A stretch of DNA of 64,000 bases from DASZHJ01 sp035581425 (GCA_035581425.1 DATJVP010000090.1:38059-102058), one strand, 5' to 3'. Shown: positions 7,022-16,495, counted from the stretch's first letter. Numbers and translations: made by a program. Notes: generated from the letters alone by a model not told the origin.

Positions 7022-9247
7022 TCAGGCGAAGCGATTGGATTTCGGGAAACCGGCGGGAACGATGCGGCCTGACTGCGCACGCGCGCCCTGCCAGGCCCGG
7101 AGGTCGGTCTCGGTCCGCGTCTGGTCGCCCCGGCGCCAAGTGAGGCCCGCGGCGAGGTTGAAGACCTTGAGATCGGAGAGACCGCCCTCCTTGTAGCGCT
7201 GCAAGATAACGCCGCGCCCGCGCGTCATCTCCGGCGCTTCCGAGAGCGGGAAGAGCAGTAGCTTCCGATTCTCGCCGACCGCCGCCACCGTGTCGCCTGC
7301 GACGGGCACCGCCGCACGCGCGACGGCGCCGTCACCGAGATTGAGGATCTGCTTCCCGCCGCGGGTCTGGGCGACCGCCTCCTCCGCCGCCACGACGAAG
7401 CCGCGCCCGTCGCTCGAGCCCACGAGGAGCTTGAGCCCCGGACGATGCGGCAGGATGGCCACTACGTCATGCTCGTTCCCGAGCTCGATCATTAGCCGCA
7501 CCGGCTCGCCGTGACCGCGCCCGCCCGGGAGCTTGTCGATCCCGAGCGTGTAGAAGCGACCGTTGGTCGCGAAGAGCAGGAGTTTGTCCGTTGTCTCCGC
7601 TTCGACCGCAAAGCGGGCGGCGTCGCCCTCCTTGTATTTGAGCTCGCCGAGCGCCGCGCCATGTCCTTTGACGACGCGGATCCAGCCCTTCTCCGAGCAG
7701 ATTACGGTGCAGGGCTCGCGCTCCACCAGCGCTTCCACTGGGACGCGCACCTCCGCGGGCGGCGAGCCGATCTCGGTGCGCCGGCACCCGAGCTGCGTAT
7801 CCGGCCCGAACTGCTTCCGAATCTCCGCAATATCCGCGGAGACTGTCTTCCATTGCCGTTTGTCATCGCCGAGCAAGCCCTTCAAGTCCTTCGCCTCGGC
7901 CGCAAGCGCCTCGATCTCCTTGCGGATAGCGATCTCCTCGAGTTTGCGCAGCGCGCGCAGGCGAAGATTGAGGATCGCCTCGCTCTGGACATCGTTGAGC
8001 TTGAAGCGCCGCATCAGCTCGGCCTTGGGATCGTCGCTCTCGCGGATGATCTTGATGACCTTGTCGAGATTGAGATAGACGACCATCTGCCCGCGAAGGA
8101 TTTCGTCGCGGCGGGCGATCTCGTCGAGGCGGAAGCGCGTGCGACGCTGCAGGACGACGCGGCGATGGTCGAGGAAGGCCTGCAGCGCTTCCTTGAGCGT
8201 CATCACCCGCGGCACGCCCTGGGCGTCGAGTACGTTGAGGTTGAGCGGCACGCGCGTTTCGAGCTCGGTCGCGCGGAAGAGCGATTCCATCAGCACCGCC
8301 GCCTCGACGTTCCGGCTCTTGGGCTCCAACACCAGGCGCACGATGTCCGTGGATTCGTCGCGCACGTCCGCGAGGAGCGGCAGCTTCTTCTCCTCGAGCA
8401 GCGTTGCGATGCGCTCGACCAGGCGCGATTTCTGCACCTGATAGGGAATTTCCGTCACCACGATCTGGTAGACGCCGCGCGAAAGCGTCTCCTCACGCCA
8501 ACGCGCGCGCAGACGGAAGCTGCCGCGGCCGGTGTTGTAAGCCTCGCGCACGACCTCGGGCGCCTCGACCAGCATCCCGCCGGTCGGGAAATCGGGGCCC
8601 TTCACATGCTTCAGGAGTTCGTCGAGGGAGGTCCGCGGGTGCTTTGCAAGCTGGATCAGCGCGTCGCAGAGCTCTGCCACGTTGTGCGGCGGGATGCTCG
8701 TGGCCATGCCGACGGCGATGCCGCTGGCCCCATTCGCAAGCAGGTTCGGGAAGCGCGCGGGCAGCACCAGCGGCTCCTGCGCCTCGCCGTCGTAGGTCGG
8801 GCGGAAATCGACGGTGTTCTCGTCGATCCCCTGCAGGAGCGCTTGCGCAACCGCGGTGAGACGGCTCTCGGTGTAGCGCATGGCCGCGGCGTTATCGCCG
8901 TCGACGTTGCCGAAATTCCCCTGGCCGTCGACGAGCGGGTAGCGCTGAGCGAAATCCTGCGCCATCCGCACCATCGCCTCATAGACGGGGTCGTTGCCGT
9001 GTGGATGGTATTTGCCGATGACGTCGCCGACGACGCGCGCGCTCTTCTTGTAGCCCGAGCCGGGTTCGAGCCTGAGCTCGCGCATGGCGTAGAGAATGCG
9101 CCGGTGCACCGGCTTGAGCCCATCGCGAACATCCGGCAGCGAGCGCGCGGTGATGGTCGAGAGCGCGTAGGAGAGATAGCGCTCGCCCAGCGCCTCCGCA
9201 AAATCCACGTCGCGGATAGCGCCCGCGGGGTTCGAAGGTGGTGTCAT
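7022..9247 (-). CDS. parC: DNA topoisomerase IV subunit A
   Basis: 741 residues. ParC forms the DNA-cleaving subunit of topoisomerase IV, which unlinks daughter chromosomes with ParE and ATP. The catalytic Tyr is Y125 in AAAMRYTESRL. The winged-helix element KPVHRRILYAMRE precedes HPHGNDPVYEAMVRMAQDF, the quinolone-resistance-determining segment, where the position of E. coli Ser80 is Asp86. The C-terminal half carries the beta-pinwheel. It is assigned to ParC, not GyrA, by length, lack of an acidic tail and gene context next to recO. Its ATG overlaps the recO stop by 4 nt (ATGA), indicating translational coupling. Confidence 0.95.
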   Translation of the reverse strand: MTPPSNPAGAIRDVDFAEALGERYLSYALSTITARSLPDVRDGLKPVHRRILYAMRELRLEPGSGYKKSARVVGDVIGKYHPHGNDPVYEAMVRMAQDFAQRYPLVDGQGNFGNVDGDNAAAMRYTESRLTAVAQALLQGIDENTVDFRPTYDGEAQEPLVLPARFPNLLANGASGIAVGMATSIPPHNVAELCDALIQLAKHPRTSLDELLKHVKGPDFPTGGMLVEAPEVVREAYNTGRGSFRLRARWREETLSRGVYQIVVTEIPYQVQKSRLVERIATLLEEKKLPLLADVRDESTDIVRLVLEPKSRNVEAAVLMESLFRATELETRVPLNLNVLDAQGVPRVMTLKEALQAFLDHRRVVLQRRTRFRLDEIARRDEILRGQMVVYLNLDKVIKIIRESDDPKAELMRRFKLNDVQSEAILNLRLRALRKLEEIAIRKEIEALAAEAKDLKGLLGDDKRQWKTVSADIAEIRKQFGPDTQLGCRRTEIGSPPAEVRVPVEALVEREPCTVICSEKGWIRVVKGHGAALGELKYKEGDAARFAVEAETTDKLLLFATNGRFYTLGIDKLPGGRGHGEPVRLMIELGNEHDVVAILPHRPGLKLLVGSSDGRGFVVAAEEAVAQTRGGKQILNLGDGAVARAAVPVAGDTVAAVGENRKLLLFPLSEAPEMTRGRGVILQRYKEGGLSDLKVFNLAAGLTWRRGDQTRTETDLRAWQGARAQSGRIVPAGFPKSNRFA

Positions 9248-10014
9248 GTCGATCCAATCGTATCTACGGCCGCTTTCCCGGAGTGTGTCGTCTGGCGCCC
9301 GAGTCGGTCAACGAAGCGCGTGCGCGCGGCCGGGAGCTTCCGCCCATGCGGCAGGAACACCCGGCGTTCCCAGAAGAAACCCGTAAGCGTGAGGGCGTCG
9401 GTCAACTCCGAGCCTGTGGGCTCGGCCTCGCCCCCATTCCTGAGGAAGCCCGGCAAGGGCAAGAGCTGCCCGCGATAGGGCTCTCCGGCCGCGCGCGAGA
9501 CTGCTTGTCCGGATTTGGGCGAGACGTAGACGAGATCCTCGCTCGCGCCTGTCGCGGCACAGCGCGCGAGATCGAGACCGAAGCCGAGCTCGGCCAGCAG
9601 CTCCAGCTCCCAGCGCGCATAGAGCTCGGTCCAGCCGTGGGCGCGGTCGAGCGCCTCGAGCAGCGCCGCCAGGCCGTCATAGGCGCGCGGGTGCGGCTCG
9701 CGCTCCGGGAGCGCCGCCTCCGCCATCGCCGCCGCAGCCGATAGGCAGGCCAGCCGTAGGGGATCGTCGATGACGCGGGCGGCGTATCCCGTCGCGAGCT
9801 CTCCCGAGAAAGTGCCGAGCTGCTCCTCGAGCCGCGCGCGCCACGTCACCGCGACGCTATTGCCGAGCTGGTAGATCGTGCGGCCCCGGCGGCCCTGGCC
9901 GCCGTGGACGAGGCCCGCATGCCGCCCGCGCTCGCGCGTCAGGAGATGCACGACGAGCGCGCTCTCGCCATGACGTCGCGCCGCCAGCACGATTCCCGTC
10001 TCGCTCCACTGCAT
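9244..10014 (-). CDS. recO: DNA repair protein RecO
   Basis: 256 residues from ATG 10014, which gives the family-typical beginning MQWSETGIVLAARRHGESAL; the longer frame is upstream spill-over. RecO binds single-stranded DNA and with RecR loads RecA at gaps in the RecF pathway. An OB-fold N-terminus is followed by the helical domain. It lies between era (11-bp gap) and parC (4-nt overlap), as is usual in alphaproteobacteria. It lacks the Cys zinc-finger set of some RecO proteins. Confidence 0.95.
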   Translation of the reverse strand: MQWSETGIVLAARRHGESALVVHLLTRERGRHAGLVHGGQGRRGRTIYQLGNSVAVTWRARLEEQLGTFSGELATGYAARVIDDPLRLACLSAAAAMAEAALPEREPHPRAYDGLAALLEALDRAHGWTELYARWELELLAELGFGLDLARCAATGASEDLVYVSPKSGQAVSRAAGEPYRGQLLPLPGFLRNGGEAEPTGSELTDALTLTGFFWERRVFLPHGRKLPAARTRFVDRLGRQTTHSGKAAVDTIGST

Positions 10015-10024
10015 CGCCCGCCCT

Positions 10025-10936
10025 TCACTCCTCGAAATCGAGGCCCATGGCCTCGTATCGCTCGCGGTCCTCGGGCCAGCCTTTCTCGACGCGGACGAAG
10101 AGGAAGAGATGAACGCGGCGACCAAGCATCGCCTCGAGCTCGACGCGGGCGCGGGCGCCGATACGCTTGATCTGCTGGCCGCCCTCGCCGAGCACGATCG
10201 CCTTTTGCCCCGGACGTTGGACGAAGATCGTCTGCTCCACGCGGACGCTGCCGTCCTTGCGATCCTCCCATTTTTCCGTCTCGACGGTAATGGCGTAGGG
10301 AAGCTCCTCGTGGAGCTGCAGGAAGATCTGCTCGCGCGTCACCTCCGCCGCGAGGAGGCGTTCCGGCAGGTCCGAAAGCTGGTCCTCGGGATAGAGCCAG
10401 GGGCCTTCCGGGAGAGCCGCCGCGAGATGCCGCCGCAAGTCCGGAACGCCGTCGCCGCTGAGACCGGAGATCATGAATATCGGCTCGAATATGCCTTCAC
10501 GCGCGAAGCGGTCCGTTAGCGCCAGAAGCGACGGGCGCGGGACCAGGTCGATCTTGTTGAGGACGAGCAACGCCTTGCGCCCAGCCGAGCGCAGCCGGTC
10601 GACGATGCCGCGCGTGTCCGGATCGTCCGGCCGGGTAACGTCTACGAGGAGCACCACGAGATCGGCGTCCTCCGCTCCTTCCCAGGCCGCGGAGACCATC
10701 GCGCGCTCGAGGCGGCGGCCCGCGCGCGGCGCGAAAATGCCGGGGGTGTCGACGAAGACGATCTGCGTCGCATCCTCGATTGCAATCCCGAGCACACGCC
10801 GGCGCGTCGTCTGCACTTTCGGCGAGACGATCGAGACCTTGGCGCCGACGAGCGCGTTGAGGAGCGTCGATTTCCCGGCATTGGGCGCGCCGATCAACGC
10901 GACGTAGCCGCAGCGCCGGGGCGCAGCCTCGCTCAT
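10025..10936 (-). CDS. era: GTPase Era
   Basis: 303 residues from ATG 10936. Era is a membrane-associated GTPase that binds the 3' end of 16S rRNA and helps 30S assembly. Seen: G1 GAPNAGKST near residue 16, G3 DTPGIF, G4 NKID and the C-terminal KH domain with GQKAIVLGEGGQQIKRIG. The ATG overlaps the rnc stop by 4 nt (ATGA), a conserved rnc-era coupling. A longer frame to 11140 overlaps rnc and encodes non-homologous Arg/Gly-rich sequence, so it is not used. Confidence 0.97.
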   Translation of the reverse strand: MSEAAPRRCGYVALIGAPNAGKSTLLNALVGAKVSIVSPKVQTTRRRVLGIAIEDATQIVFVDTPGIFAPRAGRRLERAMVSAAWEGAEDADLVVLLVDVTRPDDPDTRGIVDRLRSAGRKALLVLNKIDLVPRPSLLALTDRFAREGIFEPIFMISGLSGDGVPDLRRHLAAALPEGPWLYPEDQLSDLPERLLAAEVTREQIFLQLHEELPYAITVETEKWEDRKDGSVRVEQTIFVQRPGQKAIVLGEGGQQIKRIGARARVELEAMLGRRVHLFLFVRVEKGWPEDRERYEAMGLDFEE

Positions 10937-11643
10937 GCCGAGCGACCGCGCCCTAAAGCCAGCTGGCGCAGGAGCACGGCTGCCGCCGCGGCCTCTGCCG
11001 CGCGCTTTGAGCCACCGGTCGCGGTCGCGGGCTCCGCGCCCTCGACCCGGACGGAGACCGTAAAGATGCGCTTGTGGGCGGGGCCCTCGACCGCCACGGT
11101 CTCGTAGACCGGAAGCCCGCGGCCCCTCCCCTGCGCCCATTCCTGGAGCTCGGTCTTTGGATCGCGCGGCGGGGTCGCGCTCGCCTCGAGGAGCGGCGCC
11201 CAGTTACGGCTCACAAAGCTGCGCGCGGCCTCAAGGCCTCCGTCGAGAAAAAGCGCCGCGATCACTGCCTCCAGAGCGTCCGCGAGCACGCTGCCATTCT
11301 CGCGCGCTCCCGCCTGGCCCTCGCCTTGGGACACCCGGACGAAGCCGGCAAGACCGAAGCCGCGTGCGACTTCGATCAGCGCCTCGCGCCGAACCAGGCT
11401 CGCATGCCGGCGCGTAAGCTCGCCTTCTGTCTCGTCGGGAAAGCGGCGCCAGAGCATCTCCGCCACGATGAGCCCGAGCACGCGGTCGCCCAGGAACTCC
11501 AGCCGCTCGTAGCTGCGGTGCGCCTGACCGTGTCGACCTGTCATGCTGGGATGCGTGAGCGCCTCAACCAGCAGCGCCGGGGCCGCAAAGCGATGCCCCA
11601 GGACCTCGATCAAGGGTTCGAGCGCGGAACCCCCGGAATTCAT
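10933..11643 (-). CDS. rnc: Ribonuclease III
   Basis: 236 residues. RNase III cleaves double-stranded RNA in rRNA precursor processing and mRNA decay. The catalytic signature ERLEFLGDRVLG (residues 46-57) contains E49 and D53; the second acidic pair is D122 and E125 in ADALEAVIAALFLDGG. A dsRNA-binding domain follows at about 165-230 (TELQEWAQGRG to GSKRAAEAAAAAVLL). Position between lepB (1-bp gap) and era is the standard order. It is full length with all catalytic residues. Confidence 0.97.
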   Translation of the reverse strand: MNSGGSALEPLIEVLGHRFAAPALLVEALTHPSMTGRHGQAHRSYERLEFLGDRVLGLIVAEMLWRRFPDETEGELTRRHASLVRREALIEVARGFGLAGFVRVSQGEGQAGARENGSVLADALEAVIAALFLDGGLEAARSFVSRNWAPLLEASATPPRDPKTELQEWAQGRGRGLPVYETVAVEGPAHKRIFTVSVRVEGAEPATATGGSKRAAEAAAAAVLLRQLALGRGRSA

Positions 11644-11644
11644 C

Positions 11645-12463
11645 CTATCCGATCGCCTTGAAGAGCCGCCCCCAGCGGATCGCGAACGGCCATTTCCAGA
11701 ATTCCCACCAGGAGGCCGAGCCGTCCGTGGAGAAGAAGATGAACTCCGCCCGCCCGATGAGGTTCTCCGCCGGCACGAATCCCACGCCGTGTTCGTTGAG
11801 CGCGATCCGGCTGTCCGAGGAATTGTCGCGGTTGTCGCCCATCATGAAATACATGCCCTGGGGAACCACGTAGACGCAGGTGTTCTCGGGCCCGTTGGGC
11901 GAGCGGAATGTGTTGATGGGACAATCCGCCGGCGCGGGCCTGCTATCGGTGTCGCTCAGCAGAATCGGATGCCGTACGCCGTCCGGCAGGATCTCCTCAT
12001 ATTCCTGGCGCTCGACGCTCGAGGTTCCCTCCTCGTCCGTGAACTTCCCGATCCAAGCTCGCTTCGCCGGCACGCCGTTGATGTAGAGGACGCCGCCGGT
12101 CACTTGAATTTTGTCGCCGGGCAGGCCGACGAGCCGCTTGATGTAGTCGGTCGAGTTGTCGCCGGGCCATTTGAACACGATGACGTCGCCGCGCTTCGGC
12201 TGGCTGCCGAAGATGCGCCCGGAGAAGGGCGGCGGCCAGAACGGAAAGGAGTAGCGGCTGTACCCGTAGGAGAATTTCGAGACGAAGAGATAATCGCCCA
12301 CGAGCAAGGTTGGGATCATCGAGCCCGAGGGAATGTTGAAGGGCTCATAGGCGAAGGTGCGGACGAAGATCGCGATCAAAAGCGCGTAAATGATCGTGCG
12401 CAGGATCTCGCCAAATCCGCTGGCCGCGCGAACTTGCTTGTGGCTGGTAGCCTTGTCTTTCAT
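11645..12463 (-). CDS. lepB: Signal peptidase I
   Basis: 272 residues. It cleaves signal peptides of exported proteins at the periplasmic face of the inner membrane. One N-terminal transmembrane helix (about 18-36, ILRTIIYALLIAIFVRTF) is followed by NIPSGSMIPTL with nucleophile S48, YIKRLVGLPGD with general base K109, and box E MMGDNRDNSSDSR. It lies between acpS (88-bp gap) and rnc in the core operon. The 88-bp gap upstream has no obvious promoter. Confidence 0.97.
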   Translation of the reverse strand: MKDKATSHKQVRAASGFGEILRTIIYALLIAIFVRTFAYEPFNIPSGSMIPTLLVGDYLFVSKFSYGYSRYSFPFWPPPFSGRIFGSQPKRGDVIVFKWPGDNSTDYIKRLVGLPGDKIQVTGGVLYINGVPAKRAWIGKFTDEEGTSSVERQEYEEILPDGVRHPILLSDTDSRPAPADCPINTFRSPNGPENTCVYVVPQGMYFMMGDNRDNSSDSRIALNEHGVGFVPAENLIGRAEFIFFSTDGSASWWEFWKWPFAIRWGRLFKAIG

Positions 12464-12551
12464 GAAAGATTCCGTCGCGCGCGGGGCGCGGCTGCTCGGG
12501 TGCTAGGGGAAAATCGGACGCGGCAGATGAAGCCCGCGCGCCCTCTGGAAG

Positions 12552-12971
12552 TCAAGGCTGCCGCTCGCGGGTTGCCACAGGGTCCGCGGATATCACCACC
12601 AGCGCGTGGGCGAGCGGCGGCTCGTCGGCGATGGTGAGATCGAGACGCGCCTGCATGCCCGGCGGCGTCATCGCCTCGAGCCGCGCGCGTGCCGCGCCTT
12701 CGAGCACCAGCCCGGGCTGGCCCAGCGGCCGCTCGACGACCCCGAGATCGCGCCAGCGCACGCCCGCGCGAAAGCCCGTGCCGAGCGCCTTGGCGCAAGC
12801 CTCCTTTGCCGCGTAGCGCCGCGCGTAGCTCTCGACGCGGTTCGCGCGCGCCTCGGATTTCGCGCGCTCCTCCGCGGTGAAGACGCGATCGAGAAAGCGT
12901 GCGCCGAAGCGCGCGATCGTGCGCTCGATCCGGCGAACGTCTACGAGATCGCTGCCGAGGCCCAGGATCAT
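12552..12971 (-). CDS. acpS: Holo-[acyl-carrier-protein] synthase
   Basis: 139 residues. AcpS transfers phosphopantetheine from CoA to acyl carrier protein. Mg-binding D8 (GLGSDLVDVRRIE) and E57 (RRYAAKEACAKALG) are present. Start codon and pdxJ stop share one base (TGATG), indicating coupling. The pdxJ-acpS-lepB order supports the assignment. Confidence 0.96.
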   Translation of the reverse strand: MILGLGSDLVDVRRIERTIARFGARFLDRVFTAEERAKSEARANRVESYARRYAAKEACAKALGTGFRAGVRWRDLGVVERPLGQPGLVLEGAARARLEAMTPPGMQARLDLTIADEPPLAHALVVISADPVATRERQP

Positions 12972-13735
12972 CAGGCGCTCCGCTGCCCCTGCGCCTCGGA
13001 GCGCGCCTTGTCCATGAGCGAGCGCATGCGCTTGATCGCGCTGTCGAGGCCGCTGAAGATCGCCTCGCCGATCAGGAAGTGGCCGATGTTGAGCTCAACG
13101 AGCGTGGGGATTGCCGCGACTGCGGCCACGGTCTCGAAACTGAGCCCGTGACCCGCGTGGCATTCGAGACCGATCTCCTCCGCATGCGCCGCCGCCTTGA
13201 CGATCCGCTGGAGCTCGCGCTCGCGCGCCGGCCCTTCCGCCTCGCAGTAGGCGCCGGTGTGAAGCTCGACCACGGGCGCGCCCAACGCCCTCGCGGCGTC
13301 GAGCTGGGCAGGCTCTGGATCGACGAAGAGCGAGACGCGGATACCGGCGGCGCCGAGCTCGCGTGCGAAGATCGCGAGCTCCCTCGCGCCACCCACGGCA
13401 TCGAGGCCGCCCTCGGTGGTGACCTCCGTGCGCTTCTCCGGCACGATGCAGGCCGCGTGCGGCATGTGCCGGAGCGCGATCCCCAGCATCTCCGCGGTCG
13501 CGGCCATCTCGAGATTGAGCGGCAGGTCTATCTCGCTCGCCAGGCGCTCGATGTCCTCGTCGGAAATGTGCCGACGATCCTCGCGCAGGTGCGCGGTGAT
13601 GCCGTCGGCGCCGGCCTGCGCCGCGAGCCGCGCCGCGCGCACGGGGTCCGGATGCCGGATGCCGCGGGCGTTCCGGATCGTCGCGACGTGATCGATGTTA
13701 ACACCCAATCGAAGGTGGCGCTTCGGCACGGTCAT
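12971..13735 (-). CDS. pdxJ: Pyridoxine 5'-phosphate synthase
   Basis: 254 residues, full length. PdxJ condenses 1-deoxyxylulose 5-phosphate with 3-amino-2-oxopropyl phosphate in the DXP-dependent vitamin B6 route. The TIM barrel starts RLGVNIDHVATIRNARG and ends with LVELNIGHFLIGEAIFSGL, both family signatures. It sits 21 bp after the rsh gene and one base into acpS. Confidence 0.97.
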   Translation of the reverse strand: MTVPKRHLRLGVNIDHVATIRNARGIRHPDPVRAARLAAQAGADGITAHLREDRRHISDEDIERLASEIDLPLNLEMAATAEMLGIALRHMPHAACIVPEKRTEVTTEGGLDAVGGARELAIFARELGAAGIRVSLFVDPEPAQLDAARALGAPVVELHTGAYCEAEGPARERELQRIVKAAAHAEEIGLECHAGHGLSFETVAAVAAIPTLVELNIGHFLIGEAIFSGLDSAIKRMRSLMDKARSEAQGQRSA

Positions 13736-13756
13736 GGAGCCATCCTCCTCGTTTCG

Positions 13757-15910
13757 TCACGCGCGCGCCCGCTCGACCGAGTTGATCGAGGGCGCTGCGC
13801 GCAAGGCCGCAATGATGTTGGTGAGATGCTTCACGTCCTGGACCTCGATGTCCACGAGAATCTCGAAGAAGTCTTGCGAGCGGTTGGTGATCTTGAGATT
13901 AGTTATGTTGCCGAGATGCTTGCCGATGATGGTGGTGAGCGCGCCGAGGCTTCCGGGCTCGTTTCCGATGGTCACGTTGAGGCGCCCGACATGCGCCTGG
14001 TCGGGATCGCCGCTGTTGCTCCACGCGACGTCGAGCCAGCGTTCCGGCGTGTCCGCGTAGTTCGCGAGCGTTTCGCAATCGATGGTATGGATCGTGACGC
14101 CTTTCCCCGTCGTGACGATCCCGACGATGCGGTCGCCGGGAAGCGGATGACAGCAGCCCGCGAAGTGGAGCGCCATGCCCGGGATGAGACCGCGGATCGG
14201 CACCGCGTTATCCGCCGCTTTCCCCTTGCCGCGCCCCTTCGCCCGCGCCTCCGCGAGCGGCAGCACCTTCTTGGGTTTCGCATCGGGCTTCGGCGGGAAG
14301 AGCGCGTGCACGACCTGCTGCCCCGTGTGCATTCCCTCGCCGACACTTACGTAGAGATCGTCGACGGTCTCCGCCTGGAACTGCTTCAGCACCGGCTCCA
14401 GCGCCTTCTCCGTGTATTCCTGGCTCTCCTGCCGGAAGGCCTTCTGCACGATGGCGCGGCCGAGATCGAGGTATTGCTGGCGCTGCTGGGTGCGGATGAA
14501 GCGTCGGATGCGCGCCCGCGCCTTTCCCGTGACGACGAAGCGCTCCCAGGTCGGCGAAGGCGTCTGCGCCTTCGAAGTCACGATCTCCACCTGATCGCCA
14601 TTCTGGAGCGCCGTGCGCAGCGGCACGAGCCTGCCATTGACCTTTGCGCCGACGGTGGTGTCGCCGATCTCGGAGTGGACGGCGTAAGCAAAATCGACGG
14701 GCGTCGATCCCCGCGGCAAGGCGAAGAGATCACCCTTGGGCGTAAAGCAGAAGACTTGGTCCTGGAACATCTCGAGCCGGGTGTGTTCCAGGAACTCCTC
14801 CGGTCCCGAGGCGTGCTCGAGAATATCCAGCAGCTCGCGCAGCCAGCGATATTGCGGGCCGTCGGTCCTGGGCGCACCGACCTTGTAGCTCCAATGCGCG
14901 GCCACGCCGAGCTCAGCCACCTCGTGCATCTCGCGGGTGCGGATCTGGATCTCGATGCGCTGCCGCTCCGGGCCGATGATGCCGGTGTGGAGCGAGCGAT
15001 AGCGGTTGGGCTTCGGCGTCGAGATGTAGTCCTTGAAGCGGCCGGGAACCACGTGATAGCGGCTGTGGATTGCCCCCAGCGCCTGGTAGCATTGCTCGAC
15101 CGTGTCGACGACCACACGGAAGGCCATGATGTCCGAGAGCTGCTCGAAGCCCACGTTCTTGCGCTGCATCTTGCGCCAGATCGAATAGGGCGACTTCTCG
15201 CGACCCGTGACCTGAACGTCGATCCCACCCTCCTTGACCGTCGCCTTCAACTCCGCGATCACGCGCGCGACGAGATCGCCACCCTTCTCGCGCAGGAAGG
15301 CGAGGCGCGTGATGATGCCGTCGCGGGCATCCGGGTGGAGCTCGGCGAAGGCCAGATCCTCGAGCTGGTCCTTCATCTCGTGCATGCCGATGCGCTCGGC
15401 GAGCTGAGCGTAGATCTCCATGGTCTCGCGTGCGATGCGCCTGCGCTTCTCCGGGTCCTTGATGAAGCGGAGCGTGCGCATGTTGTGGAGCCGGTCCGCG
15501 AGCTTCACGAGAAGCACGCGGATGTCCTCGGACATCGCGAGCACGAGCTTGCGGAAATTTTCGGCCTGCTTGGTCTGGCCCGATTGCAGCTCGACGCGGG
15601 AGAGCTTGGTGACGCCGTCGACGAGGCGGCCGATCTCCGGTCCGAAGACGCGCTCGATCTCGTCGAGGGTCGCCACCGTATCCTCGACGGTGTCGTGCAG
15701 CAGTCCCGTCACGATCGAGGAGCTGTCGAGCTTCATTCCCGCGAGGATGCCCGCGACCTCGACGGGATGAGAGAAATAGGGATCGCCCGAAGCCCGCTTC
15801 TGTGTGCCGTGCGCCTTCATGGAGAAGACGTAGGCGCGGTTGAGCGCGTCCTCGTCCGCCGAAGGATCGTAGGACTTGACCCGCTCCACCAATTCAAATT
15901 GCCGCATCAT
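13757..15910 (-). CDS. rsh: Bifunctional (p)ppGpp synthetase/hydrolase, RelA/SpoT homologue
   Basis: 717 residues. It makes and degrades the alarmones pppGpp and ppGpp in the stringent response. Domains in order: HD hydrolase (HGTQKRASGDPYFSHP at 34-49, LLHDTVEDT at 71-79 with H72/D73), synthetase (PGRFKDYISTPKPNRYRSLH; RTREMHEVAELGVAAHWSYK), TGS (VFCFTPKGDLFALPRGSTPVD), zinc-finger/helical region and C-terminal ACT domain. The RFKD synthetase loop is the positively charged kind found in bifunctional enzymes rather than the EXDD loop of synthetase-only RelA, and the HD motif is intact, so one Rsh probably does both jobs. It lies downstream of rpoZ, as in many proteobacteria. Confidence 0.97.
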   Translation of the reverse strand: MMRQFELVERVKSYDPSADEDALNRAYVFSMKAHGTQKRASGDPYFSHPVEVAGILAGMKLDSSSIVTGLLHDTVEDTVATLDEIERVFGPEIGRLVDGVTKLSRVELQSGQTKQAENFRKLVLAMSEDIRVLLVKLADRLHNMRTLRFIKDPEKRRRIARETMEIYAQLAERIGMHEMKDQLEDLAFAELHPDARDGIITRLAFLREKGGDLVARVIAELKATVKEGGIDVQVTGREKSPYSIWRKMQRKNVGFEQLSDIMAFRVVVDTVEQCYQALGAIHSRYHVVPGRFKDYISTPKPNRYRSLHTGIIGPERQRIEIQIRTREMHEVAELGVAAHWSYKVGAPRTDGPQYRWLRELLDILEHASGPEEFLEHTRLEMFQDQVFCFTPKGDLFALPRGSTPVDFAYAVHSEIGDTTVGAKVNGRLVPLRTALQNGDQVEIVTSKAQTPSPTWERFVVTGKARARIRRFIRTQQRQQYLDLGRAIVQKAFRQESQEYTEKALEPVLKQFQAETVDDLYVSVGEGMHTGQQVVHALFPPKPDAKPKKVLPLAEARAKGRGKGKAADNAVPIRGLIPGMALHFAGCCHPLPGDRIVGIVTTGKGVTIHTIDCETLANYADTPERWLDVAWSNSGDPDQAHVGRLNVTIGNEPGSLGALTTIIGKHLGNITNLKITNRSQDFFEILVDIEVQDVKHLTNIIAALRAAPSINSVERARA

Positions 15911-16003
15911 CGCGGGACACCCGCGCGTCGGGCCCCGCGCTCGCTCAGGCCAAAGGGTGATAGGGCGGAAGGGACCCGGATGCCGCTGCCGCCCGCCATC
16001 CCT

Positions 16004-16459
16004 TTACTGCGGAGCCTTGCGGGTCTCGGCGTCCGCCTCCCCGGCCTCCTCGCCGACATCCTCCACCGGAGCAACTCCATCCTCGGCAACGTAAATGCCG
16101 TCCTCATCGAGCTCGTCGTCGGCCCCGGCATCGTCGGCAAGCTCGTCGCCCTCGCCTTCGCCAATGGGTTGATCGACCGGCCAGCTCTGGGTATCTGCGA
16201 CGAGTTCCTTGTCCTCCTCGGGCTCGTCGATCTCGACGTGCTTTTGCATCCCCTTGATGAGCGAGTTCTTGACGTGCTCGAGGTTGATGGTCTCGTCCGC
16301 GATCTCCCGCAGCGCCACCACCGGGTTCTTGTCGTTGTCGCGCTCGAGGGTGATCGGCGCGCCGGAGGTCACGTCCCGGGCCCGCTGCGCCGCCAGCAGC
16401 ACCAGCTCGAACCGATTTGGAATCTTGAGTACGCAATCCTCAACCGTTACGCGCGCCAT
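16004..16459 (-). CDS. rpoZ: RNA polymerase omega subunit with long acidic C-terminal extension
   Basis: 151 residues from ATG 16459 (MARVTVEDC); another ATG lies 9 nt upstream. The first 60 or so residues match omega: VEDCVLKIPNRFELVLLAAQ, RARD and ALREIADETI. Omega assists beta' folding and RNA polymerase assembly and supports ppGpp binding. About 80 further residues are rich in Asp and Glu (DEPEEDKELVAD, GEGDELADDAGADDELDEDG); E. coli omega is about 91 residues, so the tail is a large extension. It is the gene behind a strong promoter-like sequence and is followed by rsh. Confidence 0.95.
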   Translation of the reverse strand: MARVTVEDCVLKIPNRFELVLLAAQRARDVTSGAPITLERDNDKNPVVALREIADETINLEHVKNSLIKGMQKHVEIDEPEEDKELVADTQSWPVDQPIGEGEGDELADDAGADDELDEDGIYVAEDGVAPVEDVGEEAGEADAETRKAPQ

Positions 16460-16495
16460 ACCGCCCACTCTCCACCGAGGTCATGGAAGAATTCT

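Noticed and set aside
7511..9478. A 655-codon plus-strand frame
   Set aside because: It is antisense to parC; the composition is Arg/Glu/Leu-rich without recognisable motifs.
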